Shown here in pieces: positions 34,301-46,300 of a DNA stretch of 64,000 nucleotides. Below the pieces are notes generated by a model that saw only the letters and a program-made list of their open reading frames with translations, did not search any database and was not told the origin of the DNA. The stretch lies in the NCBI GenBank assembly GCA_002633005.1, contig NMRA01000375.1, positions 136,241-200,240 on the forward strand, in the 5' to 3' direction. Source of the stretch: Phoronis australis (taxonomy: Eukaryota > Phoronida > Phoronidae). The stretch's first letter is position 1. Every line of letters starts with the position of its first letter. Position numbers and translations under genes: made by a program.

Positions 34301-37300
34301 TAATGGGCAACTGTTTGCCTATGGCTGTGTGAGATTCCATGGGCTAAGTGCGGGGAAATATACTTTTTAGTTCGTGGACTCCATATTTCACTCAGACAGC
34401 AAACAAAAGGATAACTGCTGTAAGTTACAGTTGACTTGTGTAATAAACTTGGTTTTAAAAATTGTCCTTATCTTGAAGGAGAATATTTAAAAAAATTTGC
34501 CATAATTATTCTGCGATGCCTGTCACAGTACTGTTTTTATTACAAAAAATATTATGTACAATATTAATTGCAAAGCGTTATAAGAGGATGTTGATGAAAT
34601 ACCTTGGTTTTCATCATTGCTTTACATAGTAAATCCACTGTTGCACCATACAGATTGTTGTGTAAGCCTTACCTGTCAAATATCTTTCTGGCAGATCTTG
34701 ATCAAGTTTGGTTGCCACGTTCTGTTCCCCATGTCTGGTCAATAAGTTCTCTACTCTTTCTATTAACTTTTTGACACGGTATCAGTTGAATATGTCTCAG
34801 TTAGGAAATGTCACTTTGTTAATTAATTGTAGACCACTCCAATGAGGAGACCAAGGGAGGTAACTCCGATGGTGCGTACTGTTACTTTCCGTTTTACTTC
34901 AACGGGACCATGCATGACAAGTGCATATACAGTCGTAGAGGAGCTTGGTGTGCCACCACCGCCAATTTTACCAGGGACCGCAAGTGGGGAAGATGCAGTG
35001 AGTAGATCACACTTTACAGCTTGTTTCACTTCTGTGCAACAACTTTTTAATAATGTCCCGACTCAGTGACTGGGTTTCATGCTTCACGTTGCTTAAATTT
35101 TTAAATCCATGAGCAGATTGCTTGTAGTAATGGGTTCACAGAATCATTCATAGGAATACTCCGTTCATATGAAGTGGCCCCAAACCTGTGTTCCCTCAGA
35201 GAAAACGAACTACGCACAACTATAAAACCGGACTCAATTTGTCCATAACTGAGAGGAGAAGTGGTTTTAGGCTTTGCAAAAACTGGCAGTCAGTTATGGC
35301 TTCAAAGCATGCTGGGCACATCAAATGACCATAATGAGCCAACATGTAGAGCATTGTGCCAACAATAGTGTGCGAACTGTCAGTTCTTCTCAAGCCAAAA
35401 GTCACCTTTAATTTGGGGGGGTGGAGTTGTAACGAGCAGCTCTCTACTCACTGTGCAGTTTGTTACGTTTGTAGTCGGGACAAGAAATATTTAAATGTGT
35501 CTCGGTCAATGTCTCAACGTGCCACTCGTTTTTTGCATTGATTTTGTAGATTAGTTTCTGCGCGTTGCTTAGTAAGTGGGATATTATCACCTCGGCCAAC
35601 ATTGCCAACTGCTATGCCTGCTTGTGTTGTTCCAGAAACTACATGCGAGAAGCTATTTGAGCCACTTAGAGAGTCCAAAGAAGGCAAATTGTTCTGGAAA
35701 CAGCTGAAGCCCATGTTACAAGGCCGTATTCCTTATGCACCCCACAATCCTGTCACTGAGCGAATCATGCGGCAGGTAAGAGTTATCTAATAAGAAGTCC
35801 GTCGCGTAATAAAAATCGAAATTCTGCAGGCTTTGTGCTTTCTGAAAATATTACTTTTACTGACTCAGTTAAAATCTAGTTTTCTAGATGCTTTGCTAAA
35901 CATGCTAAGTTGTCAATAAGGTCCTTAATATGCTATATTGACTGATTATGTCTGTTTGTTCATTCATAGCTGTTTTATGTTGCAGGCCAATGTGTCCTTT
36001 GATGGCCTGGGTCGACTAAAGAACCTTGCTCAGGACTGGTTAAACTACTCCTCCACCTTTGTTCAGTACATGAACACCAGTGAAAATATTCAACTTATAC
36101 GAGTATGTAGTTAGCATTTCTGTTGCAAACTGTGATTATTTCGCTGAGTCCCAGGTGTATCAAAGATTGAGACTATTAAGTACAACTAATGGGTAAAACA
36201 TTTTGTTTCCTTTTGGATATTGAACAGTATTACACGAACACTGTCTGATTCCTCTGTCCTCTGATTGGCTGAATTGCGGTACTTCAAACTAGTGTGGCAT
36301 ATCACTTTTCATTTATGCTGCTTGTGCTTTAAATGTTGCTATTTGCGATCTAACCAATCAGATGTTGTTGAAACCATAAACCTGGACAGCGAAGTAAGCA
36401 AACGATATCAGTACTTTAAAGCTTGCAAGAATAAGCTATGAACAGATGAAACAACAAGAGGAAAAGCTCATCAGTGGCCGTGTTATGGAAACCGTTATAC
36501 CGTTTCCTCAGGAGTATTAGATCGTATTACAATCCCTCCGTCCATATGACTGGATATCACATATGGTATTGGTCCATACTTGTATATTGTTCAACTCACA
36601 AATTTATCAACAAAGCAATATTAAGAGAGTTTTACTCCGCCTAATTTGCACTTAACTGGTGTCAAAATGGGATATGGTCCTCTTTTGGTTTTTTGTTTCT
36701 AGGTAGTCATCTTTTGAATGACAATTTTGTCAATAGTTGTTGTGTCACAATTTCATCAGGATTGCATGATGAGATTACTAACTGTGGAAATTTCTTCTAA
36801 AAATCCAGGAAATTAACCATTAAACGGCAGACGTTTTCGAAAGTCGATGTTGACTGCTTCCTTCCTCAGCTTAATATTCTCAATTTTATTCATTTTTTCA
36901 TTCCTCGAGTTAGTGAGCTCCGATAAGAATAAGCTGTAATTGACTTGTGTTTAGATTGCAAAATGATGCTTTTTGCTGTGGGATACATTTTTGATGCCAT
37001 TTCAGGATTTCATTAAGAGAGCTCTCCGTGGTACTAACCAGAATGCAACTGGGTACAGACAGCTGGCTGTCTGGGACAAATGGCTGTATAATGGTCCGAA
37101 GGAAAACTCCAGCTATGATTGGAGGGACAGTGTTAGATACATGAACGAATTTTCGAACCTCATTGTTGATAATTTGAACGTAAGTTAATGACTTGGTTTT
37201 CATTTCAAAATGTGCACTTTGTAATAAATGAAGAGCCTTAAAATGTTTCTATATCTTGGTCATCTGTGAGGGTGAAAATTGATACAATCTTATTCAAGGA

Positions 37301-40300
37301 ATAATATTATTTCTCCGGCAAGATAAGAGAGAGTGCACAGTGTTTGTCAGAAGCTATTACAACTTAATCTAGCTAGCCTGGTTAGATTTTATCATGCAAT
37401 CAGTGTGTCGCTGACCGTTGGCAGTTGGTTAACTTTCATTTTCCGTGAACTCAGTGCACAAGCTGAAATAGTTAATACACAGTATAATTCTGGTTGCTAG
37501 GTGAAATATTTGGTTGCACCTCCATTCTTCACCCCATAGAGCTAGTAATAGTAAAACATCTACACAGATCTCTTAAGTGGGAATCATTTTAGTGGCTTTT
37601 AAGTTGGTTGCATTCCCAATTTTCCTTAATTCTGCTATATACCAAGGGATGTTCATTGATTGCTTTTGCGGCTGGATTTGCTGATGGAAAGATTTTGATG
37701 AGAAAAGATTTGCTGAGTGCACAACCTTCACAGTTTTAACTCCCATACTTCTTTTCAGTGTTTTGAACTCAACAAGTTTGAGCCGATGTCTAGTGTTCGA
37801 CAGCTGGAGAAGCGTAGCATTGAGTATATCGAGTCGGGCATGTTCTGGGCAGGTAATGTTTCTCTATGATCGCCTGTTTGACAATTAGAGGATCTCTGTA
37901 ATAAAGCAAGATTACATAATATATACTGACAATTTTGTGCATTCATCACAATGAAATTTAGCCATGATTTTGATTATGATTGCAAAAAAGTGCTCTAATT
38001 TGAAAGGTTTTTCGTTCTATATGAAATAAATGTGATTCTATTTACAGCTATTCAGTTTGACAACATGGATGAGAATACAACTGAAATGCCAACCCACATT
38101 AAATACAGGCTGAGGATGGACGCATCAAAAGTAGATGGCACCACCAAAATATATGACAGGTGAGCGGTTGTGGCTTGTGGTTCTGGGAGGGTGGACAGTT
38201 GATAATGGTGGGTAACAGGAACTTGTGAGTAGACGATGGATGTAGGTGGGTGGCAGGTCTAATGGTCATTGTGTACCGGTGGCATGTGGGTCTTATAGGT
38301 AGAGGGTGGGTGATGGGCTTAGATTGGTGGTGGGTCCGGGGGGGTCATTGAGTACTGGTGGCATGTGCGTTGTTCTGAAATGAAGGTATGTTTGAGTAAA
38401 AGATGGGCACATTACCAAAGTGTAAGAAAGACTTGGCACGAAAATCAGCCAATCACATCTTGGGAAAACTGAAAGTTTACTCGAGTGGGTCCAGTCTTTC
38501 TTGAGTCAGGTTTTGAGTAAACTTAAGGAGGTTTGTATTGTTGAGGTCTGATTTGGTTGAGGGAAAGGTTGGCCTGGCTTGATGGTGGATTTGGGTGAAT
38601 AGTTGTTGGGCTGGGTGGGTGTATGGCGTGATATATTACAAACCTCAGGTAGATTCTCAGTGGTAGTTGGTGAGCACCAAAAATTTATGGAAGGTTTCTG
38701 TTAGTAGCATGACGTTAATGGTAGTTAGAAAAAATCTATCAGTGTTTCTTATGTTGTGATAGGTTTGTTAATTATTTGACGAGTGCAACCTGGTATGCAT
38801 GCATGCATTGTTTTCGGGACAGAATCTAACGGAAGCGTTTCCTTAAAGCTGTATTATGTTCCATTACATGATGATGTAATTTAAGTTCAACTTACTTTTC
38901 ATAGCTACTGGCGACCTGGTGGCCGTGCCAGGGCTGGGATTGACACGAAGTACATCACGTTTGGGTTCGCTTACTTACAAGACATGATAGAACATGGCAT
39001 CATTCGTGAGCAGACAGGAAATGAGGACCCTGGTGTATTTCTACAGCAGTTTCCCTATCCATGTTATATCAACGACAGGTACGTATTATTGAGACTTGAG
39101 ATCATGTTGGTCCAGTCAGTATTAACGATTCAAGGTCTTAGATGGCCTTTTTAATCATTGCCTGCCATAAACTTGGGACACGTGTCACCTTATGTATTCC
39201 TCATTCTTTGTTTACGACTTGTCATATGTTTGACTCCTCAGCGTGTGCCTATTTGACTCCCCGGGTTGGCAAGCTTGTCACATATTTTAATATTTAACTC
39301 CTTGGGCGTGCCTTTTTAGCTCTTAGTCACATTTTGGACAACTTTTGTGTGCCATGCTCTAGTCAACCAGTTCTCTTCATTGTTGTATTCTGGATAACAC
39401 CCTTAATGACATTTGATCATTGTCCTCCTTCATGTACACTCATGATTCTACTGTGAGCCACCTCTGTCTTAATGGAAATCCACTGCTCTCTGTACAGTCC
39501 TTGACTTGACCACACGTTTGTGTTCATCTGTTCATGGTCCTGTGTATCCTCATCCACTGTCCCAAACCATCCCTCTCTGTAAAACCGTTGACTTGACCAT
39601 ACCTTTGTGACCATCTGGCCACAGTCCTTCTAGGTATGCCCATCTACCATCGCAAACCATCCTTATACCAATTTACTCTCACGAGCCATAACTCTGTGTA
39701 CAGCCTTTGACTTGGTCACAACTTTGTGACCATGTGACTGCCGTCCTTCTAGGTAGGCCAATCTACTCTAATGGCCATACCTCTCTTTACAGCCTTTGAC
39801 TTGACCACACCTTTGTATCCATCTGACCACTGTTTTTCCAGATACGCTAATCTTCTCTCACGCGCCATCCCTCTCTTCATGGTCTTGGCCTGGATCTTCA
39901 CTGTCGCTTTTACTGTGAAGAACATTGTACGCGAGAAGGAGCGCCGCCTTAAGGAAGTGATGAAGATGATGGGTCTGACCAGTCTGGTACATTACGTGGG
40001 CTGGTTTGTCACCATCTTAATCACCATGATTCTCTCCATTATTATGCTGACGATGATCATAAAGGTATGAGGATTAGACCACTAAATTTGTAGACATGAT
40101 AGAACAGTACTATAATCTTTGAGTGCAGCTAGCCGTGATATGTAGTATAGTGATAATCTGTGGCTAGTTTTTCACACCTGTTGACTGTGACAACTGGGCC
40201 AATGAGTTCAGGTGATTACCGAGGTCAGTCGATAAAAACAGATCTTGCTCCAGAGTTCGCTTATTCGATTAACCAAACCTTATACCATCAGTAAATGGGG

Positions 40301-43300
40301 GAATGGTATTGGTTCTTTATTGGAGTGAATGATTGTATTGGTGGAACTCAACAGTTTGTGATGATTTTTTGCTTGAAAAATAATGTGTTGGTTGCTCCAA
40401 CAGTCTGTTTCACAAAACCTGAAACTATGAACAGTATACTGAGCCGAAGACTTAAAAAAACCTTGCATGAAGTCTATTAAAGCTGATTCTGAGGTCCATC
40501 TTTTACGGTTACCGGAAGTGCAGCCCACTGCTTAAAAATGGGAAAAAACACAAATCAGTCAATCAATGAATTTCCGCCAATCGTAACCCCCTGTTGCATC
40601 ATGTGTATGAATGTCTACGTAATCCATGTTGCATCATCGTTTCAGCTTGGTGGCGTATTTGAACACTCCGACGGCTTCATCATCTTTCTCTTCCTGCTCT
40701 GCTTCGCGGTGTGCACCATTCCCCAGTGTTTCTTCTTCAGCACCTTGTTCTCCAGGGCCAACCTTGCCGCAGTCTGCAGTCCTATCTTCTATTTTGTGCT
40801 CTACTTGCCCTACACCATGTTCATACAATGGGAGGAATATATGTCGACTGGCCAGAAGTTTGCTGGGGTAGGTACAACACTCAAATAGAAATGTGTTCCT
40901 TAACCAACTCAAACGTGACAATATATGCTCCATCTCATTGTACTGTTTGCAGTAGACCATAAGAAAAACAGTGATGTCACTGATTGGAATGAAGCCATCA
41001 TGGGGAATTCCAGGCGCTTGGAATGAAGCCATCATGGGGAATTCCAGGCGCTTATTTGTTATCAATTTCAGTTGGAATTGTGAGATGTCACCGTTTTGGA
41101 AGAGCTACACTGAAGAATGTTATTTTTGATACCAGAGCTGTCAGTGATTTACTGCAGTTTTAAAATAAATCTGAAATTGAATCCTAATACCGTGTTGTGT
41201 TGTATTTCAGTGTCTTCTGTCCACTGTTTCATTCGGATTTGGCTGTAGTTACATTGCGCGATATGAAGAACAGGCTATTGGGATACAGTGGGACAACATT
41301 GACTCCAGCCCAATGCCTGGGGATGGCTTCTCTCTATTACGCTGTATGATTCTGATGTTATTTGATGGGCTTATCTTCTGCATACTGACGTGGTACATCG
41401 AGTCTGTTTTCCCAGGTAGGAGTTGGCGCTTTATTAGTGCCTGGGTTCTGTTTCATGGAAAGTGATCTAAAACTTGGACAGAAATTTGGTCTTATGCTCC
41501 ACTTCGCAATTATTGCATAAATTTTACAGTAAAATCTCTCCACTTAGTGAAATATCATTTTTTCATGAAAGGCATATCAATTGGAATACTGTTCTCTGTT
41601 CAAGTACTAAACCATAGCTGTCTTCAGATTTCTTGAAAAAAAATGTGACCATTCATATAATTAATGTTAAAAACACTGAAAAATGAAAAAAATGTAATTT
41701 GTTTTTTCCGAATCGCCCTTGTCTTTGCATGTTTCGACCAATGTGGCTGTTGTTAAGTGACAGCTAAGTGTTTCTCAAGTGATTTCTGCTCATTACAAGT
41801 GTTACGCACACGGACTCTTCTTCTTAAGCTTCAATAGACACACAATGGCTTCTTTAATGTACATGTGTGTCTCTTAAACAGATTGAAGCAGCCATTTTTA
41901 AAATTTATCCTATCGTTCTTAATCGCATTTTTTCAACATTTACTGAATAGTGGTCTCAAAATGTGTCATTGTTTGAGGCTGCACTACCAGTTGCCCTGTT
42001 TATTTGGTGCTGATAGTGGCTCATGGCATGTTGTTGGTTCAACAGGCACCTACGGCCTACCCCAGCCTTGGTATTTCCCTTTCAAGAAGAGTTATTGGTG
42101 TGGCAATGCTCCTGTCGATGATGACGGTGTGACCTTTGACATGAGTGCCTACGACGCACAGCAAGGTATGTGAAGTGGGCTCCATATACTTCTGTGTGAG
42201 AACTCACTCACTGGGACATATGAATTTATTTATTTAAAACTTCAGTTAAGTGGATAAAGTTTGAGTCTAATACTGGAATGAAAATTTACAAAAATTGGTG
42301 ACGTTGCATCCGTATCTCACGGACTTCAGCTTGGCTTGTGACGTTATCGTTATTCTGGCCAATTGATGGCGTTTTGGCCAGACGGCGCGGCATTGACATC
42401 AGATGCAGACACAATGTCGCTAATTTTTGTAAGTTTTTATTCCAGTGTTAGACTCATACTTTATCAGATTTTCTCTACTGGATGTCTCACAATTTCAGTT
42501 AAGTCTTTGTGAAGCCCCATTGGGTAGATGAATCAAGTCTGTGTATCGTTTCATAGACCAATGCTGGCCACTGAAGTGATAAGTCGGTCAGTTTGCAGGT
42601 ACTGAATTCATAAATTTTGTATCTCATAAAATTTCTTGTTTCCATTCCATAAATAATGAAGATTGTTCGCTATGAGTGGAAGCTTATGTCTTGAAAGAGT
42701 CGAATGAATGTAGTCCTGTTATGTATATTACAATGTAGTCCTTGTGGGAGATATGAGATAAGTCTGTATGATATTCGGTAAATTTGTTCTATTACAGAGG
42801 AGCAGGGATTTGAGAAAGACCCTGTCGGGCTTCGCCTTGGAGTCTCCATCCAGAACTTGAAGAAAAGCTACAAGAAGGGCCAACTAGCCGTAGATGGACT
42901 AAGCTGTCGCTTCTTTGAGGGTCAAATTACGTCGTTTTTGGGTCACAATGGTGCTGGGAAGACGACAACCATGTAAGATTTAAAATGTAGTTTTCTTTGA
43001 TGTCTTCCAACGCCACAACACAATACTATTTATTATTGTTTATGCATATTCAAAACATACTGTTCTCCCAAAGACCTGTGTATGTGTAGTGCAGTTAGTC
43101 ATCTGATTGTCTGTTATCTTTTTCATGCAGTGCTGTCAGTTCATGAATGTTGTACTCATGGTGCCAGTCCAACATTCTTCTCATGTGTCAATTATTAATT
43201 CAACCAATCACTGATGACTTGTTGTTGCAGGTCCATCCTGACTGGCTTATTCCCGCCCTCTAGTGGAACTGCCTTCATTTATGATAAGGACATCAGACAT

Positions 43301-46300
43301 GACATGGACAAGATACGAAACAGTCTCGGCATGTGTCCGCAACACAACGTTCTCTTCGACCAGTATGTTTTCATTGGCTGATCCTTAAGTTTGGAAGTTT
43401 CTTGTCTTTAAATTTTCTAGTAAATGGACTGTGTATTTCAGAAGAGAGTGGAGTTCTGTTGAATATTTTACATGCTGCACCCCCTCCTTGTTGTGTATGC
43501 TGTAACAATGAGTTGGGAATCATATCTACATTTTGTGATTGAATTCTTGATCTGAAAATTAACATATTTAGTGGGTGACTTGTCTTAATGGGAGAGGTTT
43601 GTTTCTTCAGCTTTGAAAGTTGTTCAAAAACTACGTGCAGCCTCATGCACATGACTTCATCCAGGGGTTGTCTGAAAGGGGACTAACATTGGGTGTGTTC
43701 TTGACAGTCCACCATTTCGGCATTGTAGAAGTGACTTTGCAGTGTAGTCCAGACCACTGAATCCTGCTCTGAATAATATGATGTCAACTCAGCTATTTCT
43801 GTTAATTGTTCTACTTTTTTATCTTCCCAACTGTCAATGATGATGGCTGCTTCGTAAATTCAATGTTTGTCTTGTTGGTCAAACTTAGGCCTTAAATCCA
43901 GTTATTCCTTGTTGTGCTAGGCTCACAGTTGAAGAACACATGTGGTTCTATGCCCGCTTAAAAGGAATGCGTCCTGAAGATGTCATGACTGAGTTGGACC
44001 AAATGATTGAAGATGTCGGACTGCCTCATAAGAGACATGAGCTGTCCAAGTCTTTGTCTGGTAAGAACCACATCCTGTTTGTACCAGTGTTCACATAGCA
44101 TAGTCTTTTATCTGTTCACGATAGCAATACTACTGATATCCCTTGTGGTGTTCTGAGTCATTAATACTACTGCCAGCCTTTTGTTAAGCTTAGCAAAGAT
44201 GGAGAAATACGAGCTCAGCTCTCTCTCTACCTTCAGTGAAAGTCAGCTGAGCACATTGCTCATTTCAGGGCATTAACAAGTTTGTGATCAGCTTGTTCAT
44301 TCAGTTGTTGTATTTTGATGCCTTGACATGTGCGATGTGTTGGATAACTTTAACTTGAGAAAGGCTGCTGAGTTTGTGTCTCTTCCTCTACGTAGATCCT
44401 GAGAGCTTGCTAGATAGACTAGATCAATGTTTTCTCATCATTCCAGTGGGTTGTCTGCTGGTATCAAGCCTTAATTGTCTAAGTCTGGAGAAAATAAGAA
44501 AAACTTACTTGTCTATCAGCTGTCTCATTATGGCTAATCTTATTCCTAAGGACACATCTCACTGCATAAATGGATGGACAGTCCTAATTGTTAAAATTAT
44601 TATAATGTGTGTCATCATGGTCTTTGTGTTTCACTCAGGTGGAATGAAGCGTAAACTGTCTGTGGCCATTGCATTTGGAGGGGGTTCCAAGACGGTTATT
44701 CTTGACGAACCAACAGCAGGTGTCGATCCTGCAGCCAGGAGGCAAATCTGGGAACTAATACTGAACTACAAGCGAGGTAACAGCTCATCTCTGTTGTATG
44801 CACAATGAACAATAATTTCTTGGATAATATATTGGTAGTGATTTTGGCTCCTTTTCAAACGTTCTGTTTGCCAACATTCTATTTTCAAACCTTATTCAGG
44901 CTTTCGGATATGCAATCTTATGACATTACGCTCACTTAGTTTATTGTCGGAGTAATGTACATATGCTCTTAAATAATTTGATTCTCATTTTCTGAAAGCC
45001 GTTTAAAAACTTTTTTCCAACTGACTACGACCAAGTTTTGTCGGAAGGTTTCTTCAGTTGGTATTCCTTAAAATTTTCGTTAGTGAATATGAATTTGTTG
45101 TTTATTTTCCAATTGTCCCACAGACCGCACCATACTTCTGACCACTCATCACATGGACGAAGCTGATGTCTTGGGCGATCGTATCGCCATCATTGCTAAG
45201 GGTAAACTGCGATGCTGTGGTTCTAGTCTCTTCTTGAAGAGTCACTATGGCAACGGCTACTACCTGACCATCGTCAAAAGTGAAGACTCACGGCCCTCGA
45301 CTGGTCAGAGTCACACACTGACGATTCCCAAGGTTTGTGAAGTGCTTATTAAGCCCACTGTAACATTACGCTTGATGAAATATCCAATCCGTTATGTTAG
45401 AGCTTTGCTTTTAATGATTGACTAGAAATTAATGTTCGTCTTACTGTTTTCAGTCGCTTCTGTCTTGAGACTTCTTCAATAAGTTCTTGGCGTCACTTGG
45501 AAATTAAGGAATGTAACTTTAACTGGGGTGCTGCGTTTATTGTTTCCTATATAGGCTGAAAACTTAATTTTGGCACACCTCAGCTTGTCGTCAGGTTTTT
45601 TTCAACTGTTATAAGCTATTAGTCAACATGTAACATGTTTTCAGATAAACGAAGATGACGAGGGGTATACTACAAAGTCTGAGCGCAGTGACAGTGAGCC
45701 TCCATCAAAATCTTCAACCCCTCCCCCTATTGCGGAAGACCGTATTACGTCAACCATCCAGCGGTTTTTGCCTGATGCTCGTCTTGTTGAGGACGTCGGG
45801 CAGGAGATGTGTTATCAACTTCCAGAAGAGGGCGCTAAATCTGGAGCATTTGTCAAGCTTTTTACGTATTTGGACCTTAACTTGGAGAGTCTGCAGATCT
45901 CGGGATACGGCATTTCAGACACCACTTTGGAAGAGGTACTAGCTGGTATCCCTTGGTATAGGGACTTGTAAAATTCAAGTTTTAGGGGAAATGGGTGCCT
46001 GAGACAATACCGAATGATGAAAACCTGTCCCTCCCTTCCTGCTTCTTTCGTTTATGAACCAGAGATGGTGCTTTTGCCTGACTCTCAAACTTTCAGGGGT
46101 ATTATTGTTGATGAAATCAATCCTTATTAAAATTTTAAGGCCATGTACGAATTTCAAGTCTGTGCATTCAATCAAAAATCTAAAGAACCAGGAAATTTAA
46201 CTTTGTCTTATTTTGATTGTCACTCGTGCAAAGTAGACCAATATTTTTAACGGTGTTTTTGGGAATGGTGGATAAAGCATTATGAAAGTTCCGCGTGAAT

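Noticed and set aside
33924-34997. Kringle and FN2 exons as a separate nested gene or pseudogene
   Set aside because: Both have intact cysteines, good splice sites, and exactly the phase required by the flanking ABCA exons; there are no stops or start codon signals of their own.
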